A stretch of DNA of 64,000 bases from contig JTDE01000193.1 in assembly GCA_014338405.1 (NCBI GenBank), positions 53,994-117,993 on the forward strand, read 5' to 3'. A model generated the notes under the pieces. That model had not been told where the DNA came from and did no database searches. It worked only from the letters and a program-made list of their open reading frames with translations. The translations under genes were made by a program, and so were the position numbers. Positions 1 through 11,800 of the stretch are shown here, piece after piece. Source of the DNA: Paragonimus skrjabini miyazakii (taxonomy: Eukaryota; Platyhelminthes; Trematoda; Plagiorchiida; Troglotrematidae). The first letter of the stretch is position 1. Every line of letters begins with the position of its first letter.

Positions 1-279
1 AGTGACTTGAACTTGACTCAACGGCCTTACACATGCGGTTGTCGATTTTAGCTAACAATATTAAGGCTCTCTATCTTTATGACTACGCGGCCAATGTTAC
101 TCGAAAGTGAGCAAAATTAGAAGCTACATTGAAACACTATTAACGGCAGAAGACCTATCGCAAGATGTTGACATTTGTTTACTTTCTCCGATCGCGAAAG
201 TAAAACATTAGAATGTATAGGACGTGCGGAGAGTAACAGCACTGGAAAGTCACCGACTGGGTTTACATGAAACAAGGAT

Positions 280-672
280 TGCTATCAGTTTCAGGACAGC
301 CAAACCGCATGAGTCAACAGTTTGTGCGAACGTAGAGCCGGAAGGTGAGCACTGAGTAACACTCCCTCGGAGAAAGTGAGCAATTTTGGATTCCGGTTAG
401 CAATAATACTTGAAACCAGTTGGCTAGGTCAACAACGTGACCTGTTTCCATGATGCGTTTTGCAATGGATGAAGTCGGGTTTCAGGTCAATTGCTCTTTT
501 GCTATTGCTTGTTGCATCATAACGCGCACCAACAGCTTAGGCATATATTTGGCCACTCTTTGTAGTAGGCACCGATCCGTTCTGCCGATATAAATGTGAA
601 GTGAACTGATATATTACATGTGAAACAGAACATTTCGGTATGTCACGATAAAGGACACGCTCAGCGACACTC
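280..672 (-). mobile_element. Penelope-like element fragment A: GIY-YIG endonuclease
   Basis: Minus-strand reading gives KCSVSHVIYQFT, then in another frame YIGRTDRCLLQRVAKYMPKL and SSIAKRIMETGH, then NRNPKLL further on. This is the GIY-YIG endonuclease of Penelope-like elements (the motif appears as IYQFT...YIGRTDR, with S-x-I-A-x-H/R-x-x-x-T-G-H after it). At least two frameshifts, so it is dead. At its upstream edge (near 672) it abuts a plus-strand copy of the same region. Exact outer limit near 280 is approximate; bases 1-279 hold nothing I can name. Confidence 0.7.
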
Positions 673-955
673 CAGAAAATGCTGATCAAGACTGTTTTGA
701 GTACGGTCCCAACGAAGCTGGTCTTTTTGAAACTACTTTTCAAAGGTGATCATATCACAGCTGACATAAGTCGAAAATTACAGTTTGTTCTAACCCAGAC
801 ACACCCATGGCTGAATTGCAGTTGCTACTCACAACTAGGAGTGTCGCTCAGCTTATTCAGAATAGTGAATTACCGAAATGTTCTGTCTCACATGTAATCT
901 ATCAGTTCACTTGCAGTTGCGCTGACATCCATATCGGTATAACAGATCGTTTTTT
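673..955 (+). mobile_element. Penelope-like element fragment B: linker and GIY-YIG start
   Basis: Plus-strand reading gives KLVFLKLLFKGDHITADISR, the L-x-F-KGD segment that joins RT to endonuclease in Penelope-like elements. After a frame change it gives QLLLTTRSVAQL, then PKCSVSHVIYQFTCSCADIH and ITDR. The same words occur on the minus strand in fragment A, so A and B form a head-to-head inverted pair. The copy is interrupted by the hammerhead repeat at 956-1492, and 1501-1650 (SSIASWFN...) may be its continuation. Confidence 0.65.
943..955. repeat. 13-bp direct repeat, left flank of hammerhead repeat
   Basis: CAGATCGTTTTTT occurs here and at 1493-1505, on either side of the 956-1492 repeat element. 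It looks like a target-site duplication of the length made by target-primed reverse transcription. Part of the match (CAG) may overlap the element's own tail. Confidence 0.5.
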
Positions 956-1034
956 TTAAATTTAAGAATCACCCACAATTGATCACAGCTGTCGCATTCC
1001 CATAGACTATCCAGTCGGCCCGTTTCGAAAAGAA

Positions 1035-1079
1035 GCACTAGACTAGAGTTTCGCTCTCATTAGAGCTCGTCAGTAGTAC
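1035..1079 (-). ncRNA. Type I hammerhead ribozyme, copy 1 left (core intact)
   Basis: On the minus strand: stem I GTACTA/TAGTGC (one G-T wobble), core CTGACGA, stem II GCTCT/AGAGC with loop AATG, core GAAA, short stem III AC/GT with loop TCTA, cleavage triplet GTC. All conserved core bases are present. Stems II and III are closed and stem I is open, which is type I. Confidence 0.83.
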
Positions 1080-1264
1080 ATATTATCGCCACTGCCGGGA
1101 AATGAACCATGGACACGCTGTTCATGAGGCAACCGTGTTTACCACTGAGCCATTGGCAGGACAGTTACTCTGTCTCCATTTCGAGGAGATCGGGCAACCT
1201 GATCATTACTCACAAGCGAAAGTGGTTGTGTTCACATATGATAATTCGGTCGTGCCTAACGTGA

Positions 1265-1334
1265 GGTCAATGGCGCAGTGGTAAACACGGTTGCCTCATG
1301 AACAGCATGTCCGTGGTTCAAGTCCCGGCAGTGG
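1265..1334 (+). ncRNA. tRNA-like pol III promoter unit of the hammerhead repeat
   Basis: A box TGGCGCAGTGG at 1271-1281 and B box GGTTCAAGTCC at 1315-1325, 33 bases apart, the usual tRNA spacing. The B box sits in a plausible T arm (CCGTG/CCCGG). The anticodon arm is poor, so this is a tRNA-derived promoter, not a working tRNA gene. It lies about 20 bases upstream of the ribozyme. Confidence 0.7.
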
Positions 1335-1343
1335 CGATGATGT

Positions 1344-1388
1344 GCACTACTGACGAGCTCTAATGAGAGCGAAACTCGAGTCTAGTGC
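1344..1388 (+). ncRNA. Type I hammerhead ribozyme, copy 1 right (core intact)
   Basis: Stem I GCACTA (1344-1349) pairs perfectly with TAGTGC (1383-1388). Core CTGACGA (1350-1356), stem II GCTCT/AGAGC with loop AATG, core GAAA, then ACTCGAGT forming a two-base-pair stem III with loop TCGA, and cleavage triplet GTC ending at 1382. Predicted cut between 1382 and 1383. ACTCGAGT is self-complementary, so two RNAs could share a longer stem III. Confidence 0.88.
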
Positions 1389-1500
1389 TTCTTTCCGAAG
1401 CGGGCCGACTGGATAGTCTATGGGAATGCGACAGCTGTGATTAACTGTAGGTGATGTTCACAGTAAAAAAAACTAAGTCCCTGACTACTCATCAGATCGT

Positions 1501-1938
1501 TTTTTCTGGTTATCAGAACGATACTTACATTGTGTTTAAAGGCAGCAGTATTGCTTCTTGGTTTAATCGATTACAACACCGTGATTCTCGCCATCGGCTA
1601 GCGGACTGCTTAGGAGGAAGTACTAATGTTCTACACAACGGTGAATAAGGTGTTCACCACTGTGTAAGAAATTTAGCAATGCAATCATTCAACAAAGTTT
1701 TCAGCACAAACTTTCAACAGACTACTACTGTTCAGCCCTTCGTAAACTACGCAATTTTTGTTCTGTGTATCCATCACGAATTCGTTGTTGGTGTCTACAG
1801 CACACCTACCCGGTCAATGTACCAGTTGATATTCTGCTGGTTGCTGTTTAACGAATCAGGTTTCCAATCATGTGCAGCATACTTCCCAGGGTTAGAAGTT
1901 TAGATAACTTTTATATGATGTACATGGACAGGTTCCAG
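1501..1938 (+). other. Possible Penelope continuation, then featureless intron
   Basis: 1501-1650 reads SSIASWFNRLQHRD, which may be the S-x-I-A-x-H segment of fragment B beyond the inserted hammerhead repeat. From 1650 to the exon at 1939 I see nothing identifiable. Confidence 0.35.
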
Positions 1939-2133
1939 CTGTACTCATGCACTTCTCACAAATATCGCTTTACCCGACACAGGTACTTCATACTCTATCA
2001 AAACTTGTTATTCTACTACGACTGTGAACGTGCTGAACGTCCATCTGGGGTAGCGTTTTTGGAAAGCTCCTACTGCGAACCAATTGTGAATTTGAAGACG
2101 AACCGCGACGACCGTCAAACTGGTCAACAAGGG
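1939..2133 (+). CDS. RASGRF: RasGRF-like exon: first PH domain, N-terminal part
   Basis: Encodes the first-PH-domain strand region around RYFILYQNLLFYYD, followed by ERPSGVAFLE, which lines up with the RasGRF PH1 pattern (W/F-F-x-L-L-Q-N-L-L-F-Y, then S-R-P-S-G-x-x-x-L-E). The 3' border is clear: GGG then GTGAGT at 2134. The 5' border is less certain. I take the acceptor CCAG at 1935-1938, but an acceptor ending at 1931 also keeps the frame. The frame is open upstream to 1870 but does not look like PH1 there. PH1 in this family binds phospholipid and helps membrane targeting. The preceding exon with the start codon was not recognised in bases 1-1938. Confidence 0.88.
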
Positions 2134-5100
2134 GTGAGTGATAAGTATTCGGACTCCTGTGAGAATTCGCTGTGTTTGCTGAAAATCAATTAGTTATCAA
2201 TGAACTTGTTTGCCCATGTCTACAGTGTTTCGGCCTTCTCCAAAGCGATGCCCGAACTCCTCTTACCGAACCACTTGGCATTTTAGTTCTTCCTTCTTCA
2301 GTTGTGTGCAACGCATCAACGATTTTGGTTGTTCGACAGCGAACCGAAATCGTAAGGTTGGAACCAAACCAGTAGCTTGCTTATCCTAACCAGAAATCAA
2401 ACGCTAAACACAATCAGGTTATGTTCAACTACTGGCAAAACAATACGTCTTTATTAATATGCTGTATTCAGCAAAATTATCAATTAGCTGTGAGACAAAA
2501 TCACGTGGCTGGCGGAATGTTCCAGGTAAATCGCTGATTTGTTCTCAATTCAGTCACGTGTTTTACGATTTGCTATTATTTCTTTTCAGTGTGTTACCGC
2601 TAGAGCTGATGGTCATTAAACATGCCTTGCGTGTCCTATACAATCAAAGACTCAATAATATCACCACTGTTCAATAACGTCACTATTGCGAATCGATTTT
2701 GAGTGCAGTGATTTCCTTCAAAGTGGATCCTAATGGCGCCCGTTTGCTAAGAGCACCGGTTTAAATGCTTGTATGTAAGAAACACGTGTAAACCGACCTT
2801 CTTAATAGCTTAACTTTGACAAAATTTCATATAAAAGACGATCGCAACTAAAAGGAGCCATTTATATCAGACAGTCCTTCACAGTTCGCTACAGTCAAAC
2901 ATAGTGTAATGAATTTTTCGTCGCTGCAATCTATTTCACACCTAACGGAAATGTGCCATCGAATTGACCGCGAATGTTACATTAGTTATGTCTAGACCAA
3001 ATGAGATTTCATCATCCAGTTCATTTTGGCTAAGATATTGTCCCTTGCCCCTAAGCTAGGAAAGCAACCTGCTTGATCTCCAACACATAGTTTCTTTCGG
3101 AAATCCTTCCATATGTGCAATTCGCAAACACGAACTGGGATATACCAACCAGATGAAGTAGGCTAAACAAATGGGGAAGAAAAACCACTTCGTCAAAAAA
3201 TCAAGGTGCAAGCAAATAACATTATGTTCATTGTTCGTTTATTTCGCATGCAACAACCTATGGTAATCACATTGTTTTTAATTGCATACCATGTATATAT
3301 TTATTTACATCTTGGCGTGTATTGTAAAGCTTCTGCAACTTCATCAAGGACGGTGTACTTGAAATTGGCCTCTATTTTAACAAGTATACGTAAGAACGCA
3401 ATTAAGATAGAACCAAAGAGATTGACTAATTCTATGGGTTATTTGTGCCTCCAAAAGGTACGATGTAATTACAGTCCTAGGGCAGCGTATGTGAGAAACA
3501 CCAAAAGATTGACTGTCATTGGGTCCCAATCAATTCGCACGGTCGCTTCTACATGATTAGTTAATCGGATGTCATAGTGAATGTTTTCGTGTGTCCTCGC
3601 AGCAGGGTTAATTGGGTCGCGCGTTACGTGCGTAGCATAATTGCTTGCTCCGACAAGTATTAGTTGACGAAGCGGTTTCCAGCTGGGGGCGTATCAAATA
3701 AGTACCGTTACAAGCAAAATGTTGACCTAGTTTGCATTCCTCTAGTAAGCGTTTTTGACACCACCAGATGGAATGTGAGCTACACGTTGGATTCAGAACG
3801 GGAAGTTGCATCAAATTCCAAATGCATATCTGTGTTTCAGTTCTCATCCTAGATGTGTTAATCATTCGTTCTTTTTCTTGTTACTGTTAGGTATCAGATA
3901 AGCGTGGAGATTTGGGCTATTGGTTCAAAAATGCAAGTTTCATTAATAACCGGATGGTGCCGTCTAGCGTCATTATGTTAAGAAGACGGATGTAGTAATA
4001 AAAATGCTAAAAACAAACTTCATATTTATCAAGTTTGCAGTGAAATCATTTCGTATCACCACCGGTAATTAAGACATTTAGATCTGCCAATGTCGATTGC
4101 ATGATTTGAATAATATCTTTGTTGTGGTTAAGAAATTGATCTAGAACAAGGGAAGGTTATACATTTTCAGTGGTTTGAAGCACGAGGGGACAGAATGCAA
4201 CCAAGAATTTCCAAATGAATAAAAGAAGGAATGTTAGTTGATACATTTTTATCTCTGACGCAATACCGGTAGGCCCCACTTCCAACCGTGAACTATTGAA
4301 ACCCAATTTTTCATCATTTTCAACGGTGTTCTTCGTGTCCGTCTGCAGGTTAGTCTGCCCTGTGTTGAGGTTCAGCCGGCTCCGTTGGTGAGTTCGCTGA
4401 GCATAATCCTACTGATACACTGGTCGGTTTCTCGTTTAGATGAAGACATATAGGCCATGGTAAATACCAGTGTCCCTAGGAAACATTACCCAAAGGTGTT
4501 GGTGTGAGTGTTGCTTTACTCCGGCTTGTCATTACTGCTAAATTATATTCACAGTCTTTTGGACTGTTCAACCGAATTCAATCTACCTGTTGATGACAAA
4601 CATGTTCACTGAAATTTCCACACTGTTAGTCTAATTTATATCGTTTTAAACAATCTCTAAACAAACGTTCGGGGGGAAAGGATGCAATTCATTCGTAATT
4701 CTGATGTTATGTTTTCATGTTTCTGTGACGGCACCTGATACTGTTTTAATGACTGTCACTTGCTCCAAATGTCGTAATAATCAAACGCCCAGTCAAAAGT
4801 GTAATTTCAAGCTTCATACTACCCAGAAAATAAACCTTCATCAGTTGACTGGTTGTAAACTGCCAACCTGATCAGTTTCACATCAAAAAGTTGTCAGTTA
4901 TATATGACTTCCTTGCCTCTGTTTGGAATTTTCATAACGGTTGATTCTATCATGCTGTTTTTTACTAGTCAAGGTGAACATTGCACGTCCTCTTGCGAGC
5001 TCTCGTTAACACAAACGTGACATGCACTGTTTTCATCTCAGATTTAGTCGAATGTAGTTCTGTGATCATTGTTCGTTAACGGTTGCAATTATGTTTAGTT

Positions 5101-5282
5101 TGTAGACTTCCCAATAGATTAAGCCCCATCCGAATATGTCCTATACTCGATAATTAATAATTTGTAATGAACTCCGTAAGTTAATATGAAGGACTATAAC
5201 CTACTAAGCTGTCAAACTATAAAACTGTAACTGAATCTGCTATAACAGAGCGTTGACATTAATGAATACTTACAGAAATATT
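2134..5282 (+). other. Intron 1, first part: nothing recognised
   Basis: AT-rich intronic DNA. Short open frames at 2172-2375, 2459-2677, 3206-3556 and 3608-3865 have no domain or splice logic I can recognise. Confidence 0.5.
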
Positions 5283-5815
5283 GATGAGTAGTAGGGAATT
5301 TTGGTTTCCATATGGATTAAACATCATTCACAATTGATCCAGGCTGTCGTATTCCCATGGACTGTCCAGTCGGCCTCTTTCAAAAAGAAGCTCTAGATTT
5401 GAGTTTCGCTCTCATTAGTAATCATCAGTAATCAGCACTCATCAGCAATCAAAATACCACCCAGCAACTCAGTGATTTCTGTTATATCACCTTGCAGAGA
5501 ATTCCGAGTCGACGGTTCATCGATTGGATTTGACAGGACAGTTCTGTGTCTCCCCTATCGAGGCGATCGGGCAACCCGATCATTATTCACAAGCGAAAGA
5601 GGTTGTGCGTTCACATATAGTAATTCGGTCGTGCTTAATGTTGGGTTAATGGTGCAGTTCTCAACATGGTGGCTCTATGAAAGCGTAGCCGAAGTTCTAG
5701 TCCTGACCGTGGCAAGAATATGCACTACTGACAAGCTCTAGTGAGCGTGAAATTTGAGTCTCGTGCTTCTCTTTTCGAAGCAGGCCGACTGAAAAGTCTA
5801 TGGGAATGCGAAAGT
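5283..5815 (+). mobile_element. Hammerhead foldback element, copy 2 (decayed)
   Basis: Begins with the terminal word GATGAGTAGTAGGGAATTTTGG and ATTCACAATTGATCC on the left, and ends with GGCCGACTG and GTCTATGGGAATGCG on the right. The left hammerhead is half deleted. The right one (5722-5766) has CTGACAA in place of CTGANGA and an extra two bases before GAAA, so it should be inactive. The A box region reads TGGTGCAGTTC and the B box is lost. Confidence 0.7.
5722..5766 (+). ncRNA. Hammerhead ribozyme remnant (core mutated)
   Basis: Stem I GCACTA is kept but the core is CTGACAA (G8 to A) and the stem II-GAAA border reads GAGCGTGAAA. Predicted dead. Confidence 0.6.
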
Positions 5816-8800
5816 TACTTACAGAATTGATAAACTGAGCTTGATTTAATAATCTATCTGAGTTGGTATGTTGGAATGAGCTTCTATCAACTCGTAACAT
5901 TCTCAAGATCTTAGGAGACCGACAGTTTGAAGTTTATTTTCCATTCATTCCATCGAGCTACAAATTCAAAAGAAACAGATGAAATGCCGGTTGTAAACTT
6001 CCATCCTGTGTGTGTTATCTGATTAAATCAGACAAAATCACATGTTTCAAAAGTCGCTCAGTGAGTTTTACAAATCACAACCCAAATCTAATCAGTGCTG
6101 ATTAGTTTGATTAATCTGGTTAGGCTTAACCTCATTCAGATAGGAAGTGAAGTAAATTTACGGTTGGATAAACAGATTTATCAGAAACTGGACAGTTTAA
6201 ACCTACTGTGCTAGGATGGCACTCCAGGAGACAGAAAGTCTCACCCTAGTTTTTTTGCCCTGAGGTGTAAAATTTCGGGTTTCTAGGTATTCATTTAACG
6301 GTGTTGTTTACTCATCTGATCGTAGTGTTAGTTACAACCAATAATGTCTGCTGAATATCTGTCGGTTTTGTTATTCGTTTACTTTCGTGTAGGTGAGGAC
6401 AAGAGAAAGCACGTTACCTCATTGGCTCTTTGGGTCTCAGCGACTAGGTTCATACTCAATCCACAATGTCATTTGCACACGTGTTACATTTATACAGGTA
6501 CACGCAACATCCGGACGTTCCAATGTGACATTCCAACACATTGTCAAGGTTTCCAGAAGCATTGCATCTTCTTCCTGAAAAAATCGACGTCATTTACAGC
6601 ATGTCTTTCGTGAACCTGCCTTGGTGATTGAAACATGAGAACAACAAGGGCTGAAGTAATTGTAGGGGAACTCACTGTGAGAAGTGTACATGAACGGACA
6701 AGCCACAACCGGTGACTGTGTGAACGAACAATGTAAGTGATGATGGCGGATGATTATGGATCATAATCCAAGGACGGAAGTGAAAACGCGGGTTGATCAT
6801 TTAAGACGTAATGTACAACATAACTGTAGAAGCAACATCGAAAATCCTTCGGCCAGGTGGACTTCTGTGAAAAACTTATAAAACGTTCTGAATTACACGA
6901 ACAAGATAAACCGCATAAGAATTGGAAACACGACCTTAATAGGATTGAGTCAAATGGTTGAGTCAAATCAGTATGTTTATCGGCCACTTCTCGATCACGG
7001 TGGCCAATCGCTTAGTACCAAGTTATAAAACTATCTTGCTACAAGCTAACGTATTATGTTTTGTGTAAGTACACAAGCCTGTCAAATGCACAAATGGGCG
7101 GACAGTTTTTCACATAGTGGGGTTTAAATATAAAGGTTTTAAACCACATCTGACTGATGGGAGCGTTTGTCGATACTGGTTGCGCAGGTGCTGAGTGGGT
7201 GGGTCTATGTCCCACAAAACTTCACAGGAGAGGCTGATAATGATCGGCCTTTTATCTATCTGTGCAATTTTTTAGTCTGTGATAATAACTGTCAAATATA
7301 TTTGGATTTATATCTAAACGGCATCACTGTCTGAAAATGTGGGACTGAGACGTCTGTTCGATTTTATATGTTCTGCTTATTAGTGTTCTGATGTCTCAAC
7401 GGTGAACAATGTTGCACGACACGAAAGTATTTCGACAGATTCATTACAAAGCTTCACGAAAACATGTGATATATTAAAAAAAACGTACCCATGTTGGCAT
7501 GAAGAACTTGAAAGCGCTGTCAGATTCAAACTGTGAGAGCTGGATGACACAGTTTATGTGATAATGTGCGCTGGATATTGTAAATACTCCAGGTTAATTG
7601 TCGAGTTCAATACAAGTTCCACCAGCACACTGTTAACGATGGTGAGGCTGAATTGCCGATGATTAGTATGTGTTGTTCTTGATTTGGCGTGCGACCAACA
7701 ACTTCGGCCAGAGTTGTTTTCTCGAGGAGATAAACTTTTTATTGTGCTGAGCCCTATCGACGTGGGGCTGTAATGCAGCTCCGGTATTCTGAGACTAGTT
7801 GTGTACGGTCGTGGCTACCATCAACTGAAGGATCAACATCTAACCTGTGAAGGAGATAAATGAAGTGCAAAGTTGTTATTACGTCCAAAAATGTCATAGT
7901 GATAACGCGGATTCTTTGTTATTTGAAACATTCACTACCAACGTTATTAAGTAACAATCAATTTGATTGCAGTTTTCACTATTCACAATACAAGCTGTTA
8001 GGTACACTAGTGATCAGTTGGTTGTTCCTAATGTAATATCTAGGACTATTTCGATTTGCGGGCATCTGCTGTTACGCACAACACGTATGGTATGCTGGTG
8101 ACGTGATGTCTATCGGTTTGACACGAGTAATAGTAAACTCACAACCACTATGGTGCAATGTATTGATTAATTTACTATAAGTGGTATGCATCTACTGTGG
8201 TGGCACACTCAGATCGTTGATGTCATGACTACGCGCATTTGAAGCACTAGACAGATTGAAGTTAAAAGGATATCAATATAATATTTGACAGAAGGTTCGT
8301 CCTTGCAAGCACATATTATCCAACTAAATCTGTACAGTATTAATCAAGAACATATCGATTGTCGGGTGCTTCACGATGAACTGTAGCAGTAGCAACTACA
8401 CTGCGGAAACGTTTTCGGTGATCAATCTAGAACCGGACGAGTGAATTATTGGGCATTCTGAATTCCAAATTTTCGAATTCGCTAGCATGCCAACACTAAC
8501 CCAGAGAAAGTCATGAATACGGGGGACAATATTATCACTGAAGTGTACAACTCTCTGTCTTGACATCCACAGAAATTGCTTCAATCACGTAGTGTTTACT
8601 GCTCACAACGTCCAACCTCATACAATATGTGGATCTCGGAAACGTTCTATTCAACTTCCTAATAATGTTTATTCGTGGAATTTGTCTGGATCTTGTGGGT
8701 CTATAACATTATTTTTTCAATGTAACGAGGTAAAATCCCACGGACAGAAACTTTTCCAGTAAACTGTAGTCTAAAAATTGAGCACTTGTACGTAATTTAC

Positions 8801-11800
8801 AGTGCTTTGTACATTATGTTATTTTGTTTCAAAAGGTGCGCCGAACCAACTAGTGCAATATAATTATGAATTACTAGTAGGAAGACAACCATCCACTAGA
8901 TTGTCGAGCTACTTAACATGTACGCATTTACAGCCTGCAAATACCCCACAGATAGTAAGATATTTTCCAAAAAAAGTACTGAGAAAAGTTGGACAGAAAT
9001 GTCGTGAGACAAAACGGAACGTTTTGTCTCTCTCAAGGAAGTTAATTCACCCTCTGCTACGCTTCGTAATCTATAACTTCTTTTAGTTTTTCAACTTGGT
9101 CCTAGCGCCCACTTAATCAATCGAATCCTCAAAATTCTAGGGGGATAAAAATCCAGTCTCCCAACTAAATTTAAACAATTCTCACGAACTTTCCGTCAGT
9201 TTTGTAATGTCGTATATCAGAACAGAACTACAAACAGGAAATAAATCACGAGTATCCTCAACAAATCTAAAGCAAGGTAATTCAAACAGTTTGAGCGTCG
9301 TGTTTTGAACAAACCGATTGAGAAGAACATAACGTTACAAGCATGTCGTATTACTCAACATTTCAACGAACTCGGGTGGTCTTTCTCAGGAGTGTTGTAG
9401 TTGAAACCGAATTTACTGAGGAGCAGAGATCACATGGTGTTTTCCGTGTTTAGGTCACCCTGCATTGTGTCTGAACGAGTTGAACGAATTCTTTACCCAT
9501 TAAATGCCGGTGAGACTGAAGTCGATAAGAGCCCACAATGCAGACATTGGTTTTGTATAATTGAGAACTTCAACAGAACAGAGGTCGACCCTAATAAATC
9601 ACTCGAACTGGATTAAAACAGACCTTGTCATTCCTTGAGAATGCCCGATGGTTGATACTTTGAAATGTTGAGAATTACAGGTTGTTCGTAAATGTGTGTT
9701 GTCATTCTATTTACAAGTAAAGTAAAAGCTTTGTCAAGTATTTTGCCAAACTAATGACATCGTTAATGTCATGTCTTCAAACAAGACGGATGTTATCAAA
9801 ATGATTGTAGATAGTTGTAACTGCTGTAGAAACACCGTATAAAACCTCCCATTAAAAATTGCTTTGATGTATCTTGAAAATTCATTTGGAAAAAAATCTC
9901 GACATTAATCTTTGATACCCAGTTCGCTGATGTTTAACCATGTATATGTTTCATTTAAACTTACCAAAAACTTTGTTGAGTTTAGAGATGTATAACACCG
10001 CCGGTATTTATCGTGTTGAAACGCGTGGCAAAACGATCGTTGAAATATTTACTCCACTATTGATAAACGAGAAACAACTCAATTGCGAAATTTTTTGCAC
10101 CGACATGTTTTCGAAGTAAATACCCTTGAAGTGACTTAGTTTTTCCTACGGTCTTCTATGAAATAGTTGCTATTGTCGACATCATACAAAACAAGTTTGA
10201 TTGAAAAACAACATACCAATGAAAAATATTCACCTCTTTGTCATTTAAATTGAATAACGTTCATTAGTTGATAGCTTAAATTGTGATCAATTTAAATGAA
10301 GTAGAATGAGACCTGGTGGTTAGACAAGCTTCTAGTTTCAATGAATTCATTCCTTCAGTGGCTTTAAGTAATGCTAGGGTCTTTCATCTCTCATTATGAA
10401 ACCTTCAGATTGCTGGCTGATGGGATCTTCGTTCCCTACAATCTTAAATCACATCATTGCTTTTTCTAACACCAGAGCAAAAAATACTTATACTCCAAGA
10501 CGAACTTGTCGCCAGTTTACTCATAACAATTAGTTCACCACAGAGAATGTACGTTTGATCTCTTACTGGCTTTTTTAGGCAGTTGCTTTCCTGCTGCCTA
10601 CTGAGGTGTGTCTACAGTATGTCTAATAGATAATGTTTAGATATAGTCTTATTCATTTTCATAAGGCTTTCTATTCCGCAAACTAAATATTGGTGACTCT
10701 CAAAAACAAAAACATCGATTTATTTCTTCTTTCTCAAGCCTTTCAAAAGAAATTCGGATGTACATTAGCATTATCGGCTGGATTCAATCTCTTACTGTGT
10801 ATTCTGCTAAACGTTTACCGTAGTTTCGACAGTTTCGGTTTGACCGGAAACCATTAATAGTAAATCAGTAGAGACCATTTGTGATTGCATAAAAAAGACT
10901 AAAATCTAATGTTCTGAACTTCACTTAAATACCGATCCGTGAAATGTTGGTTTACCGGATTCCACTTACTCGCAATGGTTTTCAACTGAGCAATTGTGTA
11001 GTCATTCTTAGAGACCTTTTTTGCACCAAAGAATGAACGGAGTCACCGAAGTTCTGTCTCGTAATTATTAAGAAGATCATACTTCACTGTTATCATTCTG
11101 CAATATTATTTGATGACTTGCCATCTTTATGAGTGGCTTGGTTAGTGACTGAAAGTAGCTTGGCTCTAAAAACCTGTTAAGTTCTTCCGTGTAAGTAGGA
11201 CAGGTGTGTATACTTCAGTTAGTGTGAGACAAATTTAACGCATCTGGATGGTCAATATGCAGTATAGTTTTATAACTACGACTACCTGTGTGCAACCAAT
11301 ATACACACACAAGTCTGGCGGTTCACAGTCCATCCTGGTTATGAAATGCATTTCCAGTGGCGTTTGTCAGTAACACGACTCGAACTCACCGCTCTACCCC
11401 GAAGCTAGCCAGTATGAAGGTATGCATGACGATGGATTGTGAGAGACATTTTAACGTTTGTGATTAAAGATTTGCTTGGGACAATATGCGGTGCTTAATA
11501 TGAGCCGAACTGTGCCCACAATCGACAGTAGCCTTCATATTCAAATAAACTTCCTGAACAATCCATCCATTGTAACATGTTTGGCTTCACTTTTGCCTCC
11601 TAGTTAATATTCTTCATAGTAGCCGGGAGAAATCGCTAAGTAAATCTTATGACGTACTGCTCAGAACTCACCATAAAATATTCGTTCTGAGGCAATATTG
11701 GCGCATATTTTTCAACAGTTCCATCTTCTAGATTAAACTTTTCTACAATACGCGGTATTTTTAATAGTCAGAATGATCAATTTCCAAGCTCGACATATCC

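Larger units (their letters stand above)
956..1492 (+). mobile_element. Hammerhead SINE-like foldback element, copy 1 (complete inverted pair)
   Basis: The left arm (about 970-1150) is nearly the reverse complement of the right arm (about 1265-1460). Each arm has a tRNA-like segment, a hammerhead ribozyme, and the terminal word ACCCACAATTGATC or its complement. The right arm has a pol III A box TGGCGCAGTGG (1271-1281) and B box GGTTCAAGTCC (1315-1325), then the hammerhead, then GGCCGACTGG, CAGCTGTGAT and the tail GACTACTCATCAG. No protein is encoded; the short open frames across it are chance. The 13-bp flanking repeats and its place inside a Penelope fragment mark it as an insertion. Resembles schistosome Sm-alpha (pol III unit plus hammerhead), but sequence relation is untested. 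Confidence 0.8.

Noticed and set aside
1265..1334. True tRNA gene
   Set aside because: A and B boxes are good but the anticodon arm is poor, and the unit recurs inside the hammerhead repeat.
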